NCBI RefSeq assembly: GCF_023278185.1
Contig: NZ_CP066356.1
Span: 1,976,001-2,040,000, forward strand
DNA from: Bradyrhizobium elkanii USDA 76
GTDB lineage: Bacteria; Pseudomonadota; Alphaproteobacteria; Rhizobiales; Xanthobacteraceae
Direction: 5' to 3'
DNA length: 64,000 nucleotides
In this document: positions 16,349 through 25,132 of the stretch, piece by piece
How positions within the stretch are numbered: the stretch's first letter is position 1
Layout: each line of letters starts with the position of its first letter
The notes under the pieces: generated by a model
What the model saw: only the letters and a program-made list of their open reading frames with translations
Told to the model about the DNA's origin: nothing
The model's database searches: none
Made by a program: the position numbers and the translations under genes

Positions 16349-17557
16349 ATGAACTTCAGGAGCATAGTTTCGTCCGGACCTGCGCGTCGTTGGCCGGCTT
16401 GGCACGCCGCAGCGACGATCCTGCTGGCCGCGTTGCCGTTCACGTCTGGCGCGCGCGCGGCCGAACCGATCAAGATCGGCCTGGTGACCGCCCTGTCGGG
16501 GCAGTCGGCGCGCGCCGGCGAGGCGCTGACCCGCGGAGCGACGATCGCCATCGAGGAAATCAATGCGAAGGGCGGCGTACTTGGACGTCCGCTCGAGCTC
16601 GTCCGCCGCGACGACGAGAGCAATCCGGCCAAAGGGCTGATTGCCGCGCGCGAGCTGATTCAGCGCGAGAAGGTCGCGGTCCTGGTCGGCGGCCTCGACA
16701 CGCCGGTCGAGCTCGCCATCGTGCCGTTCGTCAACAACGTCAAGGTGCCGTTCGTCGTGCCGTGGGCCGCCGGGACCAACATCACGCGGAACGGCGCGCC
16801 GTCCAACTACGTGTTCCGCGTCTCGGCCATGGACGATGAGGTCGACAAGGCGATCGTCCAGTTCTCGCGCAAGACCTACAATGCGAAGAAGCCCGGGCTC
16901 ATCCTCGTCAACAATCCCTGGGGCGAGTCGAACGAGCATGGCCTGAAGGCGGCATTGAAGGCCGCAGGAATTGAGCCTGCCGGCGTCGAGAAGTTCGAAG
17001 GCAACGACGTGGATGTCGTTTCCCAGCTATCGCGGCTGAAGCAGGCCGGCGCCGACACGCTCTACCTGGTCGGCAATGTCGGACCGTCCTCCCAGGTGGT
17101 GAAATCGCTCGACCGCATGGGCTGGGCGCCGCCGATCGTCTCGCATTGGGGGCCGGCCGGCGGCCGCTTCACCGAGCTCGCCGGGCCGAGCGCGGAGAAC
17201 GTGATCTTCGTCCAGACCTACAGCTTCTTCGGGAACCTGTCGCCGGTCGGCAAGCGGGTGATGTCGGCCCTGCAGGCGAAGTATTCGGATATCAAGGGGC
17301 CTGCGGACGTGACGCCGGCGGTTGGCGTCGCCAACGCCTACGACTCCATCCTGGTCATTGCGCGAGCAATCGAAAAGGCCGGTGGCACCGAACCGACCGC
17401 CGTCCGTGACGGTTTCTACGCCATCGACCGCGTGGACGGCTTGATCAAGACCTACGAGAAGCCGTTCGCGCAAGACAAGCACGATGCGCTGACGGCGGGG
17501 GACTACATCTGGGCGCGGTTCGAGGACAACCACATCATGCCGTTCGCGCGGAACTGA
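16349..17557 (+). CDS. Branched-chain amino acid-type ABC transporter, periplasmic binding protein
   Basis: The mature protein has the LivJ/UrtA-like type I periplasmic fold: IKIGLVTALSGQSARAGEAL, IEEINAKGGVLGRPLEL, RDDESNPAKGLIAAREL and VGGLDTPVELAIVPF. A signal peptide with an Arg-rich start and a hydrophobic core ends at about SGARA-AE (residues 37-38). ATG 16349 has GGGAGG upstream and begins the signal peptide; the upstream open frame is ignored. It is the first of a run with the two membrane/ATPase genes. The ligand is probably an amide or ureide-type compound, judging from the neighbours. Confidence 0.9.
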   Translation: MNFRSIVSSGPARRWPAWHAAATILLAALPFTSGARAAEPIKIGLVTALSGQSARAGEALTRGATIAIEEINAKGGVLGRPLELVRRDDESNPAKGLIAARELIQREKVAVLVGGLDTPVELAIVPFVNNVKVPFVVPWAAGTNITRNGAPSNYVFRVSAMDDEVDKAIVQFSRKTYNAKKPGLILVNNPWGESNEHGLKAALKAAGIEPAGVEKFEGNDVDVVSQLSRLKQAGADTLYLVGNVGPSSQVVKSLDRMGWAPPIVSHWGPAGGRFTELAGPSAENVIFVQTYSFFGNLSPVGKRVMSALQAKYSDIKGPADVTPAVGVANAYDSILVIARAIEKAGGTEPTAVRDGFYAIDRVDGLIKTYEKPFAQDKHDALTAGDYIWARFEDNHIMPFARN

Positions 17558-17597
17558 CCGCGCGCGATCGTCCGACAAACAAGCAGGGTAGTCATCG

Positions 17598-18473
17598 ATG
17601 TCATTTCTTCCCGCGGTGATAACAGGACTGGCGCTGGGGAGCATGTACGGGCTGCTTGCGCTTGGCTTCCACGTCACCTACGCCGTCTCCGGCACGGTCA
17701 ATTTCTCCCAAGGCAGCTCGATGACCCTGGGAGCCGTTGCCGGATACTTCTTCCTCGTGCTGTGGGGATGGCCGGCCGCGGCCGGCATTCCCGCCGTTCT
17801 GCTCGTCTGCGCGCTCTATGGCCTGCTGATTGAGCGCTTTGCCGTCCGGCCGTTCGTGCAGCGCGGCTCCGACAATTGGCTGATGGCGACCGTTGCGGTC
17901 GGCATCATCGTCGACAACGTGATGATGTTCGTCTTCGGCAAGGAGCCGCGCAGCTTTCCGTCCGTCCTGGCGGCCAAGCCGATCCAGATCGTCGAGGGCG
18001 CGGGGGTCTATCCGTTGCAGCTCCTGATTCCCGTGGTCGGATTGCTGCTGGCGCTGGCACTTCATCTGCTCAGTCGCCGGACGCGCCATGGCGTCGCCAT
18101 GCTCGCGGTGGTCCAGAATCCGAACGCTGCGCGGCTGATGGGCATCAACGTCAGCGGCGCCATCGCGGCAAGCTACGCGGTCTCGGCGATGCTGGCCGGG
18201 GTTGCGGCGCTGCTGATCGCGCCCCTGTTCAACGTGTCCTCCGAAATGGGCACGCTGTTCGGCATCAAGGCCTTCGCGGCGGCGATCATCGGCGGCCTCG
18301 GCAGCGCCTGGGGCGTGATGCTGGCCGGGCTCTGTCTCGGCCTGATCGAGGTGTTCGCGACCAATTACCTGGGATCGGTCTACACCCAGATCATCACATT
18401 CGCCTCGGTGATCGCGATCCTTGTCGTCCTCCCCCACGGGCTGCTCGGCCGAGCCGGAGTGAAAAAAGTATGA
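17598..18473 (+). CDS. LivH-type ABC transporter permease
   Basis: The 291-residue membrane protein has the LivH pattern with about eight hydrophobic segments, the opening ITGLALGSMYGLLALGFHVT, NFSQGSSMTLGAVAG, and the cytoplasmic loop RRTRHGVAMLAVVQNPNAAR that contacts the ATPase. IIGGLGSAWGVMLAGL sits near the C-terminus. Its stop overlaps the start of the next gene (ATGA at 18470-18473), so translation is coupled. It pairs with the LivM part of the fused protein downstream. Confidence 0.92.
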   Translation: MSFLPAVITGLALGSMYGLLALGFHVTYAVSGTVNFSQGSSMTLGAVAGYFFLVLWGWPAAAGIPAVLLVCALYGLLIERFAVRPFVQRGSDNWLMATVAVGIIVDNVMMFVFGKEPRSFPSVLAAKPIQIVEGAGVYPLQLLIPVVGLLLALALHLLSRRTRHGVAMLAVVQNPNAARLMGINVSGAIAASYAVSAMLAGVAALLIAPLFNVSSEMGTLFGIKAFAAAIIGGLGSAWGVMLAGLCLGLIEVFATNYLGSVYTQIITFASVIAILVVLPHGLLGRAGVKKV

Positions 18474-21004
18474 CCTCTCGCGTCTCCGTTCTCGCCGCCG
18501 TCGCGGCACTCGCGGTCGCCATCCTCTATGCCGCCGTTGCCGACAGCTACGGCGTGTTCCTGGTCGCGACCATCTCGCTGACGGCGATCGCCTGTATCGG
18601 CCTCAACGTACTGCTCGGTTTGGCGGGGCAGATCTCGCTCGGCCACATCGGCTTCATGGCGATCGGGGCCTACACGACCGTGCTCCTGATGGAGAAGGCG
18701 GGGTGGCCCTATCTTGCGGCGACGGCTGCCGCGATTGCCCTTGTCAGCGTCGTCGGTGGTCTGCTCGCCATGCCGGCCTTGCGCGTGCGAGGTCCATATC
18801 TCGCGATGGTGACGATCGCCTTCGGCTTCATCGTCGAGCACGGCACGATCGAGTGGCGCGACCTCACGGGCGGCGGCAACGGCCTGATCCTGACCGCGCC
18901 ACCAGAGGTGTTCGGCTTTCCGCTGTCGGAGCGGCATTTGGCGATCGCGGGCATCGTGCTGGTGTTCGCCGGCCTCATCCTGTTCGAGCGCTTGAAGCGG
19001 AGCGGCTGGGGCTACGCTATGCGTGCCGCCCGCGACACTGAAGTTGCGACGCGCTCGATCGGCATTGATCTCGTGCGGGTCCGCACCGTGGCGTTCATCA
19101 TCTCGGCCGCTGCGATGGCGTTGGCGGGGGCGCTGTTTGCACCTCTGCAGGGCTATATCAGCCCGAGTTCGTTCCCCTTTCTGCAATCGATCCTGCTGCT
19201 GTTCGGCGTCATGGTCGGCGGCGCCGGCTCGGCGCTGGGGCCGGTGATCGGGGCGGCGCTCGTCGTGCTGCTGCCGGAAATGCTGTCCGACCTCGCGGAG
19301 TATCGTCTGCTGGCCTTCGGCGTGCTGCTTTTCGCCGTGCTGCGAGTCGCGCCCTCAGGCATCATGGGGCTGATCGAGCAATTCGCGGCAAGGTTCCTGC
19401 CGACGGGATCGAAGGCCGATCCGGGCGCGGTGGGCGTCGAGCCGGTCGCCGACCTCGGCATCGGGACCAGCCGCGCGTCGCGTCTTGACGTCACAAGCCT
19501 CTCGATCTCGTTCGGCGGTGTCCGCGCCGTGCAGGATGTCTCGTTTACCGCCGAACCCGGCACGGTGACCAGCGTCATCGGCCCCAATGGTGCAGGGAAA
19601 ACCAGCGCGCTGAATCTGCTTTGCGGCTTCTATCGTCCGAAATCCGGCACCGTGAAGCTTGGCGACCGCGACGTCACCGGTTTGCCGTCGCACCAGCTTG
19701 CACGTGTCGGAGTGGCGCGGACGTTCCAGACGACGCAGCTATTCGGCTCGCTCTCGATCATCGAGAACGTCCTGCTGGCGGCGACGGCGGGCAAGCTCGG
19801 TAACATCGTGTCGGCGCTGCACAATGAGGCGCAGGAGCGCCTCGCGCGGTCGCTGTTGCGCTTTGCCGGTGTCGACGGCGATTTGAGCAGACGCGCGGAC
19901 TCGCTGCCCCATGGTGAGAAGCGACTGGTCGAGATCGCGAGGGCGCTCGCCTTGCGACCGAAGATCCTGCTGCTCGACGAGCCGGCCGCGGGTCTTTCGA
20001 AGGGCGACAAGCAACGGCTGACGGTTCTGCTCCGTCGCATCGCGGAGACCGGGATCGCGGTCATCATCGTCGAGCACGACATGCCGATGATCATGTCGCT
20101 GAGCGACCTCATCGTCGTTCTCGATGGCGGCAAGCGCATCGCGATCGGCGATGCGGCGGCGATCCGCAACGATCCGCTGGTCCGCAAGGCCTATCTCGGC
20201 GACGCGCCGTCGGGTGAGCGGCGCCGCGCGCCACGCCCGGCGAAACAAGGCACGGCGCTCGAAGTCCGCACGCTCGATGCCTTCTATGGCCTGTCGCGGG
20301 CGCTCGGTGGGATCGACCTTGCCGTCGCCCCCGGCGAGGCCATCGCCGTACTCGGTGCCAACGGAGCAGGGAAAACCACCCTGATGCGCTCGATTGCCGG
20401 CCTCGAACCACCGCGGTCGGTCGGAGAGATTCGGCTGTCCGGCGCCCGCGTCGACAAGATGCCGGCGCATATCCGCGCCAGGGCAGGCATCGTGCTGGTG
20501 CCCGAAGGACGGCAGGTGTTTCCCGAGCTGACGGTGCGGCAGAACCTGCGGCTCGGCGCTTTCGCACGCAAGGGCCTCGATCTCGACGCGGAGATCGACG
20601 CGATGTTTGCCCGCTTTCCGCGCCTGAAGGAGCGCATCAATCATCGCGCGGGCCTTTTATCGGGCGGCGAGCAGCAGATGCTCGCGGTCGCGCGTGGGCT
20701 CCTGACCGCGCCCAAGGTCTTCATGCTTGACGAGCCGTCGCTTGGACTGGCGCCCCTTGTCGTCGACGAGCTGTTCGCGTCGTTCGAGCAGCTTCGCGTC
20801 GAGGGGATGACCTTGATCGTGGTCGACCAGATGGCTGGGCAAGCCCTTGCGCTTGCCGACAGGGCCTATCTGCTCGAGACCGGCGCCATCCTGAAGAGCG
20901 GCGCGGCCGAAATCATCGCGGAAGATCCCTCGCTTGAAGCCGCCTATCTCGGCGGAGAGGCTCACGGGAGTAGTGTGCCGCGAACCGCAGTGCTCGCGTC
21001 CTGA
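18470..21004 (+). CDS. Fused ABC transporter protein: LivM permease, LivG ATPase and LivF ATPase
   Basis: One 844-residue frame carries three subunits that are normally separate. Residues 1-305 are a LivM-type permease (GLAGQISLGHIGFMAIGAYT, RAARDTEVATRSIGID). Residues about 335-580 are a LivG ATPase with Walker A GPNGAGKTS (371-379), a noncanonical signature LPHGEKRLVEIA and Walker B ILLLDEP. Residues about 595-830 are a LivF ATPase with Walker A GANGAGKTT (629-637), signature LSGGEQQMLAVAR and Walker B FMLDEP. No internal stop or shift is seen across either junction. The LivG signature lacks the second Ser/Gly of LSGG. The fusion fixes the ATPase pair to one permease half. Confidence 0.93.
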   Translation: MTSRVSVLAAVAALAVAILYAAVADSYGVFLVATISLTAIACIGLNVLLGLAGQISLGHIGFMAIGAYTTVLLMEKAGWPYLAATAAAIALVSVVGGLLAMPALRVRGPYLAMVTIAFGFIVEHGTIEWRDLTGGGNGLILTAPPEVFGFPLSERHLAIAGIVLVFAGLILFERLKRSGWGYAMRAARDTEVATRSIGIDLVRVRTVAFIISAAAMALAGALFAPLQGYISPSSFPFLQSILLLFGVMVGGAGSALGPVIGAALVVLLPEMLSDLAEYRLLAFGVLLFAVLRVAPSGIMGLIEQFAARFLPTGSKADPGAVGVEPVADLGIGTSRASRLDVTSLSISFGGVRAVQDVSFTAEPGTVTSVIGPNGAGKTSALNLLCGFYRPKSGTVKLGDRDVTGLPSHQLARVGVARTFQTTQLFGSLSIIENVLLAATAGKLGNIVSALHNEAQERLARSLLRFAGVDGDLSRRADSLPHGEKRLVEIARALALRPKILLLDEPAAGLSKGDKQRLTVLLRRIAETGIAVIIVEHDMPMIMSLSDLIVVLDGGKRIAIGDAAAIRNDPLVRKAYLGDAPSGERRRAPRPAKQGTALEVRTLDAFYGLSRALGGIDLAVAPGEAIAVLGANGAGKTTLMRSIAGLEPPRSVGEIRLSGARVDKMPAHIRARAGIVLVPEGRQVFPELTVRQNLRLGAFARKGLDLDAEIDAMFARFPRLKERINHRAGLLSGGEQQMLAVARGLLTAPKVFMLDEPSLGLAPLVVDELFASFEQLRVEGMTLIVVDQMAGQALALADRAYLLETGAILKSGAAEIIAEDPSLEAAYLGGEAHGSSVPRTAVLAS

Positions 21005-21008
21005 CGCC

Positions 21009-22037
21009 ATGGTTGCGCAGCGGGAGATCGGTGTGATGCGGCCAGGCAATACGTTTCGCGACCTGCCCGGCGCGCCCGTGTCTGAACGATTCGACGGCGG
21101 TGCCGTGATCGAGGTCGGCGTGCTGGCGCGCCGCGCGCTACGCAGCGGACGGCGCGGCCGCATTGCGGCGGTGTTCGAGCGCAGCCTTTATGCGGTGCTC
21201 GACGATTGCTGGATCTGCATCGGTGTCAAAGACCTCGGCTCCGGCCCGCTGCATCTTCTGTGCACCGGGATCGAACCGCGGCTGCTCGTTCCCGGACAAG
21301 AGGTTGCGATCGTCGACACGATGCTGCTCGTCGACGGTATGCGGTTTGCCGGTTTCGAGACGGCCTCCGTATGGGCGCCGCCGCCGTCGCCGGAATGGAC
21401 GCTCGACAGTTTGCGGGCAGGCCTTGCGATGGTCGATCGGGTCTGGCTTCGCTTGCCGGTCGAGCAGGGGCTGGCCGCGTCGGGTGGCGTGCAGCCTCCC
21501 GCAAGGCCGTCTCGGGTGCTCGCTGCCGCGGCGCCGGGGCTCGCCGCGCTTAGGCGATTGATCGAGGCCGGGCTTCGCGGAGAGCGATGTGTACCGCGCG
21601 ACTACCCGGAGATCGTCGAATTGATCGGCCTTGGTCCCGGGCTCACGCCATCCGGCGACGACCTGATCGGCGGTGCGCTGGTCGCGCTCGCCGGCCTCGG
21701 CCGTCTCGCGACGCGCGATGCGCTGTGGAAGACCTGTCGCGCGCATCTCGGTCGGACCAATGAGATCAGTGCTGCCCACCTGCACAGCGCCGTGCTCGGC
21801 TTCGCGGCGGCGGCGCTCCATGAGGCCATCGACGCGACGATTGGCGGACGGGTGGATCGTATCAAGTCCGCGGTCGCGGCGCTGTCGCGGATCGGGCAAA
21901 GCTCGGGACTGGATGCGTTTGCAGGTGCGCTGATGGTGTTGCGCGCGATCGAGTGCCGGCTGCTCAACGACAGCGCGCTGCATCATGCCGGCCTCGCCGG
22001 CAACGGCCCGCCGACGCGATCAATCGCAGGGGCCTAA
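21009..22037 (+). CDS. DUF2877 protein, AllH/YlbF-like carbamoyltransferase subunit
   Basis: The C-terminal half carries the family signature LIGLGPGLTPSGDDLIGGAL, followed by SAAHLHSAVLGFA. DUF2877 includes E. coli YlbF (AllH), reported as one part of the oxamate carbamoyltransferase that completes allantoin breakdown. ATG 21009 is preferred because it starts 4 bp after the transporter stop; the frame is open upstream inside that gene. The other two subunits follow after a promoter at 22084. The compound split in this organism is unknown, and the AllH role is inferred from family and context. Confidence 0.82.
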   Translation: MVAQREIGVMRPGNTFRDLPGAPVSERFDGGAVIEVGVLARRALRSGRRGRIAAVFERSLYAVLDDCWICIGVKDLGSGPLHLLCTGIEPRLLVPGQEVAIVDTMLLVDGMRFAGFETASVWAPPPSPEWTLDSLRAGLAMVDRVWLRLPVEQGLAASGGVQPPARPSRVLAAAAPGLAALRRLIEAGLRGERCVPRDYPEIVELIGLGPGLTPSGDDLIGGALVALAGLGRLATRDALWKTCRAHLGRTNEISAAHLHSAVLGFAAAALHEAIDATIGGRVDRIKSAVAALSRIGQSSGLDAFAGALMVLRAIECRLLNDSALHHAGLAGNGPPTRSIAGA

Positions 22038-22083
22038 ACGATCATGCGACGCAGCGGGAATTCGGACGACAGGTTGCGCGTGT

Positions 22084-22113
22084 TTGACAAAGTAAAAACT
22101 TTCTTACTAAGAT
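22084..22113 (+). promoter_or_regulatory. Promoter and operator of the FdrA/DUF1116/carbamate kinase operon
   Basis: TTGACA (22084-22089), an 18-bp spacer and TAAGAT (22108-22113) form a good sigma-70-like promoter. The spacer holds AGTAAAAACTTTCTTACT (22091-22108), an imperfect inverted repeat with AGTAA/TTACT arms. A repressor there would block RNA polymerase directly. Confidence 0.6.
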
Positions 22114-22141
22114 CGATGCATCGGATCTCGGGAGGCCGCGA

Positions 22142-22333
22142 GTGGTGACCAAGCAGGAAGATACGCCGAGCGGGCGTCTGTTGATGAGCAAGCCGAGCGT
22201 GGTGAATGTCGGGCTGGCAGGCTTTGTGAAGGACTTGCGGGATTGCGATATCGAGGTCGTGCAGGTCGATTGGACGCCGCCTGCCGACGGCGATCCCGAA
22301 ATGGCGGCACTGCTCGCCAAGCTCGGTACGTGA
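22142..22333 (+). CDS. Stand-alone FdrA C-terminal-domain-like small protein
   Basis: The 63-residue product contains VVNVGLAGFVKDLRDCDIEV and VQVDWTPPADGDPEMAALL. I recognise this pattern as the small domain that normally ends FdrA-type proteins. Here it is a separate gene upstream of DUF1116, while the FdrA gene at 23591 stops without it. The GTG at 22142 (or 22145) has GGAGG about 8 bases upstream. It is probably a complex subunit that docks on FdrA/DUF1116. The split is the observation; the function is inferred. Confidence 0.7.
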   Translation: MVTKQEDTPSGRLLMSKPSVVNVGLAGFVKDLRDCDIEVVQVDWTPPADGDPEMAALLAKLGT

Positions 22334-22343
22334 GAGGGCGGCC

Positions 22344-23594
22344 ATGAAGCTGATCGAAGACGCCAACAAGCAGGCGCTGGCACGCATCCTCGAGGGTGAG
22401 CCCCGGCTGATCGATATCGTTCCGGCGCGCGACGTGCTGGAACGGTTGAAGGAACGCATGATCCTTCATGCCGGGCCGCCGATCACCTGGGACCGAATGT
22501 GCGGTCCGATGCGTGGCGCGGTAGCCGGCGCCATCGTGTTCGAAGGCTGGGCTCCGGATCTTGAAGCCGCCTTCGAACTCGCGGCCGGCGGCGGCGTCGC
22601 ATTCCACCCCAACCATCATTTCGGCGCGGTCGGTCCGATGACCGGCATGACCACGGTCTCCATGCCGGTGTTCGTCGTCGAAAACGCCAAATACGGCAAC
22701 CGCGCCTACTGCGCCATCAACGAGGGCCTCGGCAAGGTCATGCGCTTCGGCGGCAACGACGATAGCGTGCTGGCCCGCCTCGCCTGGCTGCGTGACGTAT
22801 TCGGGCCGGTGCTCGCCAGGGCGATCCGCGCGCATGGCGGGATCGACCTGAAGGCGATCATCGCGCGCGGACTCTCGATGGGCGATGAAATGCACCAGCG
22901 CAACCTGGCCTGCTCCAGCGTGTTCCTGCGCGAGATCGGGTCGGCGCTGGCGCGCACCTCGAACGACAACGAAGTTCTCGCAAGCTGCATTGGCTTCATC
23001 GCGCAGAACGACCAGTTCTTTCTCAACATCGCGATGGCGATGGGCAAGGCGCTGACCGATCCCGCCAAGGGCATTCGCGGTTCGACGGTGGTAACCGCGA
23101 TGTGCCGCAATGGAACCGATTTCGGGGTCCGCGTCAGCGGATTGGGCGATCGCTGGTTCACGGCGCCGGTGGAGATGCCGGAAGGGCTCTATTTCCCGGG
23201 CTATTCGCGCAAGGATGCCAATCCCGACATGGGTGACTCCGCGATCGTCGAGACAGTCGGGCTTGGTGGCTTCGCGATGGCGGCAGCTCCAGCGGTTGCC
23301 GGCTTCATCGGCGCTGGCGCACCGTCGTCGGCGGGCAATTTCACGCGGGCAATGAGCGAAATCACTGTCGGGCAGAATCCGGAATGGACGATTCCCGCGC
23401 TCGATTTTGCCGGCGTGCCGACCGGCATCGACGTTCGCCTGGTGGTGGAGACCGGCCTCGCACCGGTCATCAACACCGGCATCGCGCATCGCGAGCCCGG
23501 CATCGGCCAGGTCGGCGCCGGCGTGGTGCGGGCGCCGATGGCCTGCTTCCGGCAGGCCGTCCTCGCCATTGCGGAAGATCTGGGGGTGTCATGA
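22344..23594 (+). CDS. DUF1116 protein, AllG/YlbE-like carbamoyltransferase subunit
   Basis: The 416-residue protein matches DUF1116: WDRMCGPMRGAVAGAIVFEG, the Gly/His-rich GGGVAFHPNHHFGAVGPMTG, YCAINEGLGKVMRFGGND, MGDEMHQRNLACSSVF, and NGTDFGVRVSGLG. E. coli YlbE (AllG) is the best-known relative and acts with FdrA and YlbF as oxamate carbamoyltransferase. The two His-rich glycine loops probably form part of the active site. Its stop overlaps the FdrA start (ATGA), so the two are coupled. No signal or membrane segment is seen, so it is cytoplasmic. Confidence 0.88.
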   Translation: MKLIEDANKQALARILEGEPRLIDIVPARDVLERLKERMILHAGPPITWDRMCGPMRGAVAGAIVFEGWAPDLEAAFELAAGGGVAFHPNHHFGAVGPMTGMTTVSMPVFVVENAKYGNRAYCAINEGLGKVMRFGGNDDSVLARLAWLRDVFGPVLARAIRAHGGIDLKAIIARGLSMGDEMHQRNLACSSVFLREIGSALARTSNDNEVLASCIGFIAQNDQFFLNIAMAMGKALTDPAKGIRGSTVVTAMCRNGTDFGVRVSGLGDRWFTAPVEMPEGLYFPGYSRKDANPDMGDSAIVETVGLGGFAMAAAPAVAGFIGAGAPSSAGNFTRAMSEITVGQNPEWTIPALDFAGVPTGIDVRLVVETGLAPVINTGIAHREPGIGQVGAGVVRAPMACFRQAVLAIAEDLGVS

Positions 23595-25132
23595 GCGCGT
23601 ATGTCCTGAACGAAATTCGCAAGGGCTTCTATCTCGACTCGGTGGCGTTGATGCGGTTGTCGCGCGAGGTCGCGTCGGCGGCGGGCGTCGTCGAAGCCGC
23701 GCTGATGATGGGCACGCCGTCCAACCAGGCGATCTTGCGCAACGCCGGATTGCTCGATGGCGAGGTGATCGCGCAGGGCAATGATCTGATCCTCGCGATC
23801 AAGGCCGAGAGCGAAGCGGCGGCACGCGCCGCGCTTGCCGAAGCGCAAAAGGCGCTCGACCGCCCCAAGACGAGCAGCAGCGGCGAAGCGGCGTGGCGGC
23901 CGCGCAGCATTGCCGCGGCCGTCAAGGCGGCGCCCGCCGCCAGCCTCGCCCTGATCTCCGTTCCCGGCGAGTTCGCCGCGGCGGAAGCGCGCAAGGCGCT
24001 GAACCGCGGACTTCATGTCCTGATGTTCAGCGACAATGTCTCGATCGCGGATGAATTGTCGCTGAAGCAGCAGGCGCGCGAAGCGGGCCTCTTGATGATG
24101 GGACCGGACTGCGGCACGGCGGTCATCGGCGGCGCGCCGCTCGCCTTCGCCAACCGGCTGAAGCGCGGCAGGATCGGGATCATCGGCGCATCCGGGACCG
24201 GGACGCAGGAGGTGTCGTGCCTGCTGTCCGAGGCGGGCGAAGGCATTTCCCACGCCATCGGCGTGGGCGGACGGGATTTGAAGAAGGAGATCGGCGGCAT
24301 CACGACATTGATGGCGATCGACGCCCTTGATGCCGATCCCGAGACCGATCGCGTCGTGCTCATCTCCAAGCCGCCGCACCCGGACGTCGCCCGGGCCGTG
24401 CTCGGCCGGATCGGAAGCAGCTCGAAGCCCTACACAGTGTGCTTCATCGGCGCCGCCTCGGCGGATCTGCCGCCAAATGCACGCTTTGCCGGTACGTTGA
24501 GGGAAGCGGCCGAGAAAACCCTCGGCAACGGCCGGAGCATTGGCGGCAAGTTCGACGCTGCCGCCGTCGCTGCGCGTTTGCCGCAGCGACGCAAGGCGGC
24601 GCAGCGCATCGAGGGGCTGTTCGCCGGCGGCACGCTCTGTGCCGAGGCGCAGGTGATCCTTGCCGCGGGCGGCCGCAAGGTGGCATCGAATGCCGCCATT
24701 CCCGGCGTCCCGCATTTCGGGGAGCCGGAGGCGCAGGGGAGGGACCGCATCGTCGACCTCGGCGCCGACGAATATACCCAAGGCCGGCCGCATCCGATGA
24801 TCGATCCCTCGGTGCGCGACGATGCGTTGCGGGCGGCGCTCGCCGATCCGGCGGTTGCCGTCATCCTGCTCGATCTCGTGATCGGATACGGCGCACACGA
24901 CAACCCGGCAGCGCATCTTGCGGCTGTCATGGCGGGCCGCGCGGATGACGCGCCGGTTCTGGTTGCGTCGGTGACCGGGACCGAACTCGATCGCCAGGTG
25001 CGTTCGGCGCAGATCAGGCTGCTCGAAGACGCCGGCATCGTGGTGGCGCCGTCGAATGCCCAGGCCTGTGATCTCGCTCTCGCTCTTTCCGTCAACGACG
25101 TCAGGATGCCGTGCTATGCGAACACTCAATGA
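23591..25132 (+). CDS. fdrA: FdrA-family protein (AllF-like), lacking the usual C-terminal domain
   Basis: FdrA proteins have two acyl-CoA-synthetase-like modules, and both are visible. Module one has GMSNQ-type MGTPSNQAILRNAGLL and later LMMGPDCGTAVIGGAPLAFA and GIIGASGTGTQEVSCLL. Module two has DLGADEYTQGRPHPMIDP and VILLDLVIGYGAHDNPA. ATG 23591 overlaps the DUF1116 stop and gives 513 residues. The product ends at about SVNDVRMPCYANTQ, without the small VGL-VDW-PP domain, which is encoded at 22142. Together with DUF1116 and DUF2877 it likely forms a carbamoyltransferase making carbamoyl phosphate. Confidence 0.88.
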   Translation: MSAYVLNEIRKGFYLDSVALMRLSREVASAAGVVEAALMMGTPSNQAILRNAGLLDGEVIAQGNDLILAIKAESEAAARAALAEAQKALDRPKTSSSGEAAWRPRSIAAAVKAAPAASLALISVPGEFAAAEARKALNRGLHVLMFSDNVSIADELSLKQQAREAGLLMMGPDCGTAVIGGAPLAFANRLKRGRIGIIGASGTGTQEVSCLLSEAGEGISHAIGVGGRDLKKEIGGITTLMAIDALDADPETDRVVLISKPPHPDVARAVLGRIGSSSKPYTVCFIGAASADLPPNARFAGTLREAAEKTLGNGRSIGGKFDAAAVAARLPQRRKAAQRIEGLFAGGTLCAEAQVILAAGGRKVASNAAIPGVPHFGEPEAQGRDRIVDLGADEYTQGRPHPMIDPSVRDDALRAALADPAVAVILLDLVIGYGAHDNPAAHLAAVMAGRADDAPVLVASVTGTELDRQVRSAQIRLLEDAGIVVAPSNAQACDLALALSVNDVRMPCYANTQ

